From G965216255 sp965216255 (GTDB lineage Bacteria; Bacteroidota; Rhodothermia; Rhodothermales; Bin80): a stretch of 64,000 nucleotides of DNA. The translations under genes were made by a program, and so were the position numbers. Positions within the stretch are counted from its first letter, which is position 1; the number at the start of each line of letters is the position of its first letter. The stretch is taken from positions 2,914,001 to 2,978,000 of the forward strand of contig OZ244148.1 in NCBI GenBank assembly GCA_965216255.1. The letters are read 5' to 3'. The notes under the pieces were generated by a model, which saw nothing but the letters and a program-made list of their open reading frames with translations, did no database searches and was not told where the DNA came from. This document shows positions 56,933 to 64,000 of this stretch, piece by piece.

Positions 56933-58213
56933 ATGAATGCCAACCTCAATCAACAGGGTACCCTCCCCATTGAGCCCCACAGAAATCCGGACTCGCTGAC
57001 GCTTGAGAGGGGGCCTGAATCACGATTTGCCTTCGATGGCGAAGCCCAGGAGGTTGCCAAGATTGCCGTGGTAGGCGTTGGCGGCGGTGGTGGCAACGCC
57101 ATCAATAACATGGTGATGCAGGGCATCAATGGGGTCGATTTCGTTGCCATCAATACGGATTCTCAGGCGCTCAAAGGCAATCTGGCGTTCCACAAGATCC
57201 AGGCCGGGCGGAATATGACCAAAGGGCTTGGTACCGGAGCCCGGCCGTCCGTGGGTGCGGAGGCCCTCCAGCAAGACCGGGACGTAGTGGAGTCAGTGCT
57301 GGACGGGTTCGATATGGCTTTCATCACTGCCGGCATGGGCGGCGGTACCGGGACGGGAGGAGCTCCGGTAGTGGCGAACGTCGCAAGAAGCCTGGGCATT
57401 CTAACGGTGGGTATTGTCACTAAGCCATTTGAGTGTGAGGGCCGCCACCGCATGAAGATGGCGGTCGAGGGTATCAACAGGCTGCGCGAATACGTGGATA
57501 CTCTGATTGTAATTCCAAATGAGCGGCTCTTAGATATCTCGGATGACAACACGAGTCTGATTGAGGCCTTCCAGCGCGCAGATGACGTGCTTCATAACGC
57601 CACGCGGGGTATTGCGGACTTGATTACGGTGAATGGTCTAATAAACCTCGATTTTGCCGATGTTCGGACAACAATGCAGGAAGGGGGCACGGCCCTGATG
57701 GGTGCGGCTACGGCCTCGGGGGACGAGAGAGCAAAGAAAGCTGCCATGGAAGCGATTTCCAGCCCGCTATTGGACGGGCTCGCGATCGATGGTGCCCGTA
57801 ACGTACTTGTCAATATCACGGCCGGAACATCGCTAGGCATCCGTGAAGCCACATCGGCAACGGGTATTATCCAAAAGGAGGCAGGGGAAAATGTGGAAGT
57901 GATATTCGGCACCGTTATTGACGAGTCGATGGGGGAGAACCTGCGCGTGACCGTGATCGCGACCGGCTTTGACCGAGAGCACGACGTAAGAGCCGCCCGT
58001 CGTACTGTACCGCTTCAGAAGGCCGTCTATGATTACAAGGGAGAACATAGCCTGAAAGAGCTGGATATTCCGGCCTATGAACGGCGCGGGCAGGCACGGC
58101 CAGGGGACGCCCAGGAGCAAGAAGGGCCGCGGGGTACCGCAACGGAGCCCAGCCGTTCGCGGAGCCGGGATGCCCATGATACCCCGGCCTTCCTTCGGCG
58201 GATGATGGACTAG
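56933..58213 (+). CDS. ftsZ: Cell division GTPase FtsZ
   Basis: A 426-residue tubulin homologue that forms the division ring. VVGVGGGGGNAINNM near residue 46, the GTP-binding signature MGGGTGTGGAPVVA near 138 and NADFADVRT-like LINLDFADVRTTM near 237 are present. After the globular core (to about 345) comes a polar, disordered linker rich in Gln, Glu and Arg. The C-terminal peptide DTPAFLRRMMD fits the D/E-x-P-x-F-L-R core that binds FtsA. It ends the 15-kb cluster. Confidence 0.97.
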   Translation: MNANLNQQGTLPIEPHRNPDSLTLERGPESRFAFDGEAQEVAKIAVVGVGGGGGNAINNMVMQGINGVDFVAINTDSQALKGNLAFHKIQAGRNMTKGLGTGARPSVGAEALQQDRDVVESVLDGFDMAFITAGMGGGTGTGGAPVVANVARSLGILTVGIVTKPFECEGRHRMKMAVEGINRLREYVDTLIVIPNERLLDISDDNTSLIEAFQRADDVLHNATRGIADLITVNGLINLDFADVRTTMQEGGTALMGAATASGDERAKKAAMEAISSPLLDGLAIDGARNVLVNITAGTSLGIREATSATGIIQKEAGENVEVIFGTVIDESMGENLRVTVIATGFDREHDVRAARRTVPLQKAVYDYKGEHSLKELDIPAYERRGQARPGDAQEQEGPRGTATEPSRSRSRDAHDTPAFLRRMMD

Positions 58214-58256
58214 GCTGTCTTGTCTTAAGTGGCTTCTGCCTAGCCCTGCCTAGTCC
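58207..58256 (+). terminator. Inverted repeat at the end of the division cluster, possible terminator
   Basis: A perfect 9-bp inverted repeat, ggactaggc (58207-58215, covering the ftsZ stop) and gcctagtcc (58248-58256), with a 32-base loop. No U tract follows, so it may be a stability hairpin rather than an intrinsic terminator. Confidence 0.35.
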
Positions 58257-58657
58257 CTACAAATCTTGCTTGACAACGGACCCGCCCGGAGCATTCAATA
58301 GGTATGGCGAAGCGTCTTGCCTGGGTAGTCTTGCTTCAATTGAAGCGTAGCTTCCTGAAGTGGCTGGCCTGCTGGTGCCGTGGACAATTCGTTACGTGCT
58401 GGGTTACGAGTAAGGTACGGCAGGCAAGGGATTCACGCGTGGACGGCGCGCACCGAGGGCATGCGCCTTGGGCGGCTGACCGGGGACAAAGCGATGGAGA
58501 CGGCAGAACGTGCGGCCTTCGCTAGTGCTTGTACGAAAATACTTTAAATCTTTAAGAAACAATCGGTTATATCTTGCCATTGGCGCTAAATCTGAGGGAC
58601 GTATAGCCGATTTGGGCCTTTAAGAGCGCAAAACAGCTCACATTCGCCAGGGAAACC
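58257..58657. other. Intergenic with a promoter-like motif and a short coding remnant
   Basis: About 400 bases. ttgaca at 58270-58275, followed after about 17-19 bases by ttcaat, looks like a promoter in the forward direction. An open stretch at 58437-58547 reads AWTARTEGMRLGRLTGDKAM and ends ...AFASACTKIL. This composition looks protein-like, but I cannot assign it and no start is in frame nearby. It may be the tail of a gene lost when the IS cluster arrived. Confidence 0.3.
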
Positions 58658-60078
58658 ATGCGCAAGATTGTCCCAGAGTGCCGTGCACTCGACAGTACGC
58701 CGATCAAGGAGATTGCCATAGACCCGAGAATGCGCGACGACATGGGTGCCGTGCTCAAGGGTCTGCAGTGCGTCTACTGCAAGGCGGAATCCCGCGCGGC
58801 CTTGTTCACGATTCTGGAGGCGCACTTTCAGCCGGGTAAACGTAAAGATGTCGGACGACCGGGCATGGATCTATGGCGCGTCATCGTGTTTGCGATAGTC
58901 AAGCAGTGCCTGGATCTGGACTACGATGCTTTGTTGTACCGGGCCAACAACGATCTCTTGCTGCGGGAGCTCTTGGGGCACGGAGATGCCGCCTTTGACG
59001 AGGTGAAGTACAGCAGACAGCGGCTGGTGGACAACGTGCAGCTTTTGACGCCGGAGCTGGTCATGAAGGTGACCCAATTGATAGTGCAGACGGGGCACAA
59101 GGTGGCTGGAAAACAGTCTGGGGCCGCGCTAGGTGGTCGCTGCGATTCCAGGGTGGTTAAGACGCATGTGCACTATCCCACCGATGTGGGTCTGTGCTGG
59201 GATGCACTTCGTGGTCTAATACGTGTGAGTGCACGCTCGGCTGCGGCATTCGCTCTTCCGGGCTGGCGCAAGCATGCGGATCGCACGCGGAAGGTATACC
59301 AGGCCTTCAGCCGGGTGCGGACGGCCCCGCGCTACCGGCAGAATCCGAAAGGAGTGAAGGCGTACTTGCGCCAGTGCACACAGACTGTAGCACGTGCCCG
59401 TACGCTGTTGAATGCCTTGGCCACGGCGTAGAAATCGGCGGCGGCGCGAGCGGATATCGCGTATTACTTGCACTATGTGGACTTGTTGGTGGATCAAATC
59501 CGGCGTCGCATCCTCTTGGGTGAGAAGATTCCACATGTGCAGAAAGTGTTTTCCATCCACAAGCCACATACGCGTTGGATCAGCAAAGGCAAGGCGGGCG
59601 TGCTGGCCGAGCTGGGCCTTCCGGTCGCACTGGTAGAAGATGAGCACCGGTTGGCTTATCACATCCTGTGGGACACATCAGATGTAGAGGTGGCGGTAGC
59701 GATCATTGACGCGGTGCAGGCGGCTTTTCCAGAGTTCAATGCGTGCAGTTTTGACCGGGGCTTTCATAGCTTGAAGAATCGAGAAGCATTGGATGCTCGG
59801 CTGGCGCTCAATGCGCTTCCGAAGAAGGGCAAGCTTTCTCTGGCGGAGCGTGCGCGAAAGCGCGCGCCTGCGTTCAAGGCAGCGCGGCGGCAGCACCCGG
59901 CCGTCGAGTCGTGTCTGGCCAATTTCGGACTTCGGGGCGGTGGCGGCAGAAGAGTCCGGAGAACTTCGCGCTGATGGTGAGCCTGTCGGTGCTGGCGGTC
60001 AACGTGCACCGGCTGGGATGTCTGGTGCGCGCCCAGGAACGGGCACGAATGAGGCGTCGGCGAAAGCGCGCGGCGTAG
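58658..60078 (+). pseudogene. ISNCY-family transposase with an in-frame stop and a frameshift
   Basis: From an ATG at 58658 the frame gives MRKIVPECRALDSTPIKEI, IDPRMRDDMGAVLKGLQCVY, GRPGMDLWRVIVFAIVKQ and LLRELLGHGDAAFDEVKYS, the ISNCY N-terminus. A TAG at 59429-59431 interrupts it. The same frame continues (KSAAARADIAYYLHYVDLL, then VFSIHKPHTRWISKGK, FNACSFDRGFHSLKNRE) to about 59940. There a frameshift occurs, and the C-terminus NFALMVSLSVLAVNVHRLG follows to a TAG at 60076-60078. A full enzyme would be about 470 residues. Only two lesions separate it from an intact gene, so the decay is recent. Confidence 0.85.
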
Positions 60079-60300
60079 GCCCGCTACCACCTCGCAGAAA
60101 GGTCCCAATCGCAGGCCCCAAGGGACACGTATGCCCTCCCGATAGGAACACAACGCCCTTCGAGCCGCAAACTGTCCGTGCGCGCACGCAAGAGACGCCA
60201 GCATGGCCGAAACACTCGAAGCGGACCGTCAACGAACTCAAAAAACGACCGTGCCTGTGCATTCGAGGCCGAAAAAAGAGAGTATTCGGTCAATCACTCG

Positions 60301-62579
60301 CTATGGGGGCGGACGCGCTACGCGCTCATAGAAGGTCAATTCCTCATAGGCGATGGCGCGCATCTGAAGACTGGTGTAGCCGCGCCACATGATGGTGTGA
60401 CCCGGCGGCGGATCGCTTTTGCGGTTCATGTAGCCGCCCATCATCGCCACCATCAAGATGGCCGAGACCAGACCCGTGTGCTCGGAAAGTCCATAATTGC
60501 GCGCATAGATCCGCATCATATGCAGCTCCGCGTCGGTGAAGATCACCTCCACTTCCATGTCCGATGACACGCGCCCCAGGAGTGTCATGAGCATGATCCG
60601 CCAGGCCGTGACCATGTACAGCGTAATCGCCTTGTGCAAGGCCTCCGCCTGCCGCATGCGCAGCTTCTCTATGCGGCAGCCGGTCTTGAGAATCCGGAAG
60701 ATGTCCTCCACGCGCGAGCGCAGCGTGTAGTACTCTACCAGCTGCTGCGCCTCTTCCGCCGTGGTTACCTCCACCGTCGTCAACAGATACCACTCGATGC
60801 GGTCTGCGCCATCGGGCGGCGACACTTCGCGCATGTGGATCGCCGATACCTGCAGCGCCTCTTCCGCAGAGCCCTGCGGAAGAGGCAGCAGCACCCGGTG
60901 ATAACGCAGCTCCATGCGCGCATTACGCGCCTTCCTGCCCTTGTGCGTGACTCTGCCCGACTTCGCCCGACGGCTAAGGCGCGAAACCGCCAGTTCCACC
61001 ACGGCCGCGGGCTGCCCCTTGCGCATTGCCACAAACAGCGGATCCTTCTTCTTGCCCAGACTCCGGTTGTGCTTGGCCCGCACCAGTACATGCGTCCGCT
61101 GCGCCGCAAAGAGCTGGAAAAAGTCCGCCTCCCGGTCCATCACGCACAGCACCCGCGTCTTGCGCGGCAGCGTCTCCGCAGCCTTGTCTATGTCGCGCAG
61201 CCCGTGAATCCAGGCGCGGGTCTTGGCTTTGCCCGCCTCTTCTTGTACCCACACCGCAAAACGCCCAGTGGCAAACCCTCCCCGTTCAGGGCCAGCGTCG
61301 CATGCAGATGCACCCCGCGGGCCTCGGCCGAGGTCTGGTTGCGACCGATCACCTCCAGTCCCTCGCACTCCGGACGCGTACTGTAGCTGATGTCCGTGCC
61401 GTCCTGCACGCACAAGACCGTGTCCTGCGTGCGCATCCGCTCTATCGTCCGCTGACGGTGCGGAGCCAGAATCTTCGCCGGCGTGATCTTGCGCTCGTCG
61501 ACCTTCTCTATGAAGCGCCAGTATCCCCGTACCGCCGCCGGGTCGCGCTCCGGCGCTGCCGTCACGGGCTTGCCCATCGTTCTTGCCACCAGCGCGGTGC
61601 TCCTGACCAGACGGGCGCTGCGCCGAACATCTCCCAGCTCCGCCGCACCAAACTCCTGCTCCGCCCATGTGTCGCTGTCCAGCCCGGCTCCCACCTCCAG
61701 CCGGGGCCTGAGCTCCACATACGGCACGCCCAGCCGCCCTCGCCAGTCAGACTGCAGTGCATATACGAATACCTTCTTCCGGGAAAGCCGGTCCGCACCG
61801 TTGGGCGCATGCCGGCCCCGTCCCTGTGTAAGACCCAAATATCGGAAGCCCACCGCCTTGAAACACGTCCCTTCGTGCTTTGGCCCCACAAACGTCTCCA
61901 CTACATACGGCGCATAGTGGTAGCGTTGCTCGAAGTCGGCTGCCAAACGCCGCAGCACGCGCCCCAGGGCGCGGCTGGCCAGGTTCCTGCACTGAATGCC
62001 CGGACGAACCAGAAAGCGGCTCAGACACGCTACGCGGTGCAGCTGGCTGCCTCGCTGCTCATGGCTCCAGGCCATCCAGGCGTCCCGGGGCTTCAGGTAC
62101 AGGGCAGCGGCCGAAAAGCCTACCGCACCCAGATAGCCGTGTGCGCTCCTTATCAGGTAGCGCAGCTGCGCCCCCGCAAACGTTCTGGCCCCCTGCGGGT
62201 GCTCACGGTCCATGAGCGTGTTCCAGACTGCCCGATCCTCCGCATTGCGGACCAGGACGATCTCCAGGTCCTTGATCCGGCGCACATCCGCCGGCACGCC
62301 TGTCGCCTCCGGCACCGGCGCCTCCAGCAGCCGGGGTTTGGAGATGCGAAGATCGCACTGTGCTTCGGGCAGCCTGATGTGCCCTTCCGCCTCCAGCACC
62401 CGAAGTGCCTTCATGCAGCCGGAGCGCTGCCTGCGGCCGCGGGCAGCGAAGAATCCGAACTGCTCACACACCAGAGCGCCGACCGCCGACCGGCTCGTGT
62501 GCTGGTGCGCCGCCACGACAGCCGACAGAGCCGGCACGGCACTGCGGAGTGTTGTCAGGATCCCGCGCTGGGCTTGCAT
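60301..62579 (-). pseudogene. IS4/Tn5-type transposase fused to a DruA-like (DUF4338) domain, frameshifted
   Basis: From an ATG at 62579 the reverse strand encodes about 100 residues of helical N-terminus. A region at about 105-275 follows (GARTFAGAQLRYLI, GYLGAVGFSAAALYLKPRD, CRNLASRALGRVLRRL, YVVETFV, GTCFKAVGFRYLGLTQGRGR) that resembles DUF4338, the DruA domain of Druantia systems. From about residue 302, WAEQEFGAAELGDVRRSARL starts an IS4-type transposase, with VQDGTDISYSTRPECEGL. One frameshift near 61245 moves the rest to another frame: VMDREADFFQLF and the diagnostic YTLRSRVEDIFRILK, which is the Y-2-R-3-E-6-K motif of IS4/Tn5 enzymes. Full length would be about 760 residues. Confidence 0.75.
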
Positions 62580-62621
62580 ACCGGTAAACTAACCGGTGCG
62601 GAGGCCGTTGTTAAGTAAGAA

Positions 62622-63074
62622 TTGTGGTACAGGGCAGGCCTAGGCAATGACCGACCCACGCTCCTGATTACTAACCAGATGGATGCATCCGCTGTGCGAC
62701 TGGTCGACCGCTATGCCCGTCGCATGGTCATTGAGAACGTAATCAGCGATGCCATTGACTTCTTCCACATGGATGCCCTCAGTGCGGCCGTGCCCATGAA
62801 GATCAATGTCGACGTTCAGCTTACCGTCATAGCCAGTGTGCTGTATCGCCTGCTCGGCCTGCGGGTCGGACAAGAATTCGAAGTGGCAGAAGCGCGCAGC
62901 ATCTACCGTAATCTCGTACCCACCATGGCCCATGTTACCATCACCCAAAACGAAATTGTTGTCACGTATCCCCGCCGAGCCAACAATCCCCGCCTAATGA
63001 AGGCCAACTACCACCGCCAGCACCAGCCCATTCCTTGGCTCGGTAACAAAATGCTGAGGCTGCAGTTCGCTTGA
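62622..63074 (+). pseudogene. C-terminal fragment of another transposase
   Basis: An open frame of 150 codons contains RPTLLITNQM, LVDRYARRMVIENVISDAID and FFHMDALSAAVPMKINVDVQ. It ends RANNPRLMKANYHRQHQPIP and LGNKMLRLQFA. The RYARRMVIEN block looks like the region of the last catalytic Glu of a DDE transposase. I cannot name the IS family. The N-terminal two-thirds are absent, apparently replaced by the IS4-type element next to it. There is no Shine-Dalgarno site and the first ATG does not match a domain start. Confidence 0.6.
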
Positions 63075-63205
63075 CCGCCAATAAAGTCGCACCAGCCTGA
63101 TCGAATGGATTTTCAAGCTAGCGGTACGGAAACCTTGCGGCGAATGCCGTTGTTCCACTTTGCCGCGAGGTCTGGGGTAGTCCCACCAATAAGTACCGTT
63201 TGATC

Positions 63206-63460
63206 ATGCCACAGCATAAGTCTGCTGAAAAACGGGTTCGTCAGAATACCCGGCGACGCTTGCGCAACAGATATCATCGCAGTCGTCTGCGCACCATGGT
63301 GAAGCAACTGCGCTTAACTGACGATCCCGCCACGGCGCGTGCGCTGTTCCCTGAGGTGCAGGCTTACGTTGATCGATTGGTTACCAAGCGCATCATACAC
63401 CGCAATAAGGCAGCCAATTACAAACGTGCACTGGCTCGGCGCGTCCATCGCTTGGGCTAG
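63206..63460 (+). CDS. rpsT: 30S ribosomal protein S20
   Basis: An 84-residue basic protein starting at the ATG at 63206 (MPQHKSAEKRVRQNTRRRLR), with GIIHRNKAANYKRALAR-like sequence (RIIHRNKAANYKRALARRV) at the C-terminus. These are the S20 signatures. S20 binds 16S rRNA early in small-subunit assembly. A TTG two codons upstream is in frame but the ATG gives the normal N-terminus. It stands alone between a transposase fragment and an outer-membrane-type gene. Confidence 0.95.
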   Translation: MPQHKSAEKRVRQNTRRRLRNRYHRSRLRTMVKQLRLTDDPATARALFPEVQAYVDRLVTKRIIHRNKAANYKRALARRVHRLG

Positions 63461-63540
63461 GCATTGCCTCGCAACCATGCTTACCGGGTCTTTGAACATT
63501 CTGCCGTAGGCCCTCAGGCGATGCTGTGGCGTGATTTTCC

Positions 63541-63620
63541 GATGCTCGTCATCCTACCGAAGTGCTCGTCATCCTACCGAAGTGCTCGTCATCCTACCGA
63601 AATGGAGGGTATTCTACCAT
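63541..63620 (+). repeat. 20-bp tandem repeats directly upstream of a start codon
   Basis: Three nearly identical 20-bp units (core tgctcgtcatcctaccga) lie at 63541-63560, 63561-63580 and 63581-63600. A diverged fourth unit at 63601-63620 (aatggagggtattctaccat) contains the Shine-Dalgarno ggaggg and the start ATG of the next gene. The units are contiguous with no spacers. Confidence 0.85.
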
Positions 63621-64000
63621 GGGCTTGAGACTACGATTACTGCCTGGAATGCTAGCCGCATTGTTGTTGGCGGCAAGCACTGTGTCCGCACAGTTCGTGC
63701 GACCCGAGGGGACGCTGTTCCTGAAGCCGAGGGTAGGGATTTCATCCTATCTTGGCGACAATGAAAAGTCGCCCGCAAACTTTAACGGGGACGGCTTTAG
63801 TGTGGCGTTTCCCTGGGGCTTGGCAACGGAGGTAGGATACCAGCTATCCGTACCGTTCTCGGTCAGTGCAGCGCTGCAAATTGGCAATTTTCCCGTCATT
63901 ACACAGTTTCCTCCTCCTCCCGAGCGTTTAGAGAATGACGTGGCTGAAGATCCAACGCTGCGTACTTCGCTACAGCTTTTTGGCCGCTATACCTTCGCCA
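63619..64000 (+). CDS. Outer-membrane beta-barrel-type protein (partial)
   Basis: From an ATG at 63619 the frame runs off the right edge (127 codons visible). A signal peptide (LPGMLAALLLAASTVSA, cut near residue 24) is followed by alternating strand-like segments: LFLKPRVGISSYLGD, LATEVGYQLSVPFSVSAALQI and TSLQLFGRYTF. Alternating hydrophobic residues with aromatic ends are typical of OmpA/OmpW-like barrels. A strong Shine-Dalgarno site (ggaggg) lies within the fourth repeat unit. The frame is not in the supplied open-frame list beyond a shadow but reads cleanly to the edge. The exact family is unknown. Confidence 0.75.
   Translation, partial: MGLRLRLLPGMLAALLLAASTVSAQFVRPEGTLFLKPRVGISSYLGDNEKSPANFNGDGFSVAFPWGLATEVGYQLSVPFSVSAALQIGNFPVITQFPPPPERLENDVAEDPTLRTSLQLFGRYTFA

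Noticed and set aside
60301..61668. A 455-codon reverse frame taken as one gene
   Set aside because: Its first 140 or so residues are Gly/Arg-rich shadow sequence; only the part after about 61245 is real, as the C-terminal half of the frameshifted transposase.
61026..62618. A 530-codon forward open frame
   Set aside because: It is antisense to the IS4/DruA-like gene and has only low-complexity Arg/Pro/Ala sequence; the reverse strand has the conserved motifs.
63541..63620. Short repeats as a CRISPR array
   Set aside because: The 20-bp units are contiguous without spacers and no cas gene is present.

Overview
The window looks like the chromosome of a bacterium of the Bacteroidota/Rhodothermota side of the tree (inference). 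The grounds are the order of the division and cell-wall cluster (mraZ-rsmH-ftsL-ftsI-murE-mraY-murD-ftsW-murG-murC-ftsQ-ftsA-ftsZ, with no murF, murB or ddl), an FtsI with a C-terminal PASTA domain, a BatA/von Willebrand membrane protein, weak Shine-Dalgarno sites and frequent TTG/GTG starts. Base composition is moderately GC-rich. No rRNA or tRNA gene was found, so the taxonomic call is only a guess.

Region 1 (1-19.7 kb) is accessory. After the tail of a membrane protein and an exported TPR protein comes a tight reverse-strand operon: a radical SAM enzyme, a 133-residue protein and a 1339-residue protein with a nuclease-like N-terminus and a STAND-like P-loop NTPase. Insertion sequence (IS) remnants (IS110, ISNCY) and an intact IS30 follow. 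Next is a forward operon of overlapping genes: an MmeI-like adenine methyltransferase, a superfamily 2 helicase, a GIY-YIG nuclease and an AAA ATPase with a DUF4435/Toprim-like C-terminus. The ATPase gene is split by an IS1634-type element and also carries a frameshift. Both operons resemble phage-defence loci; the first looks intact and the second looks dead.

Region 2 (19.7-23.2 kb) is a graveyard of IS256 and IS21 remnants. Region 3 (23.2-40.3 kb) is mostly housekeeping. uvrA and two GT4 glycosyltransferases lie on the reverse strand. Divergently, a BatA protein, hflX, gyrB and a polyprenyl-phosphate-type GT2 glycosyltransferase lie on the forward strand. After an IS1182 wreck come a GT4 glycosyltransferase, a SAM methyltransferase and pyrG.

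Region 4 (40.4-58.2 kb) is a decayed IS1634 element, about 0.7 kb of unexplained DNA, MraZ operator boxes and the 15-kb division/cell-wall operon, whose genes overlap or nearly touch. Its products make lipid II (MurE, MraY, MurD, MurG, MurC) and build the septal machine (FtsL, FtsI, FtsW, FtsQ, FtsA, FtsZ).

Region 5 (58.2-64 kb) holds a broken ISNCY transposase, an IS4/Tn5-type transposase fused to a DruA-like (DUF4338) domain and broken by a frameshift, the tail of another transposase, rpsT, and an outer-membrane-type protein whose start is preceded by 20-bp tandem repeats. About ten transposase genes of at least seven families occur in 64 kb and only the IS30 one reads intact, suggesting past IS expansion and ongoing decay. 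All assignments come from reading the sequence; no database search was run.
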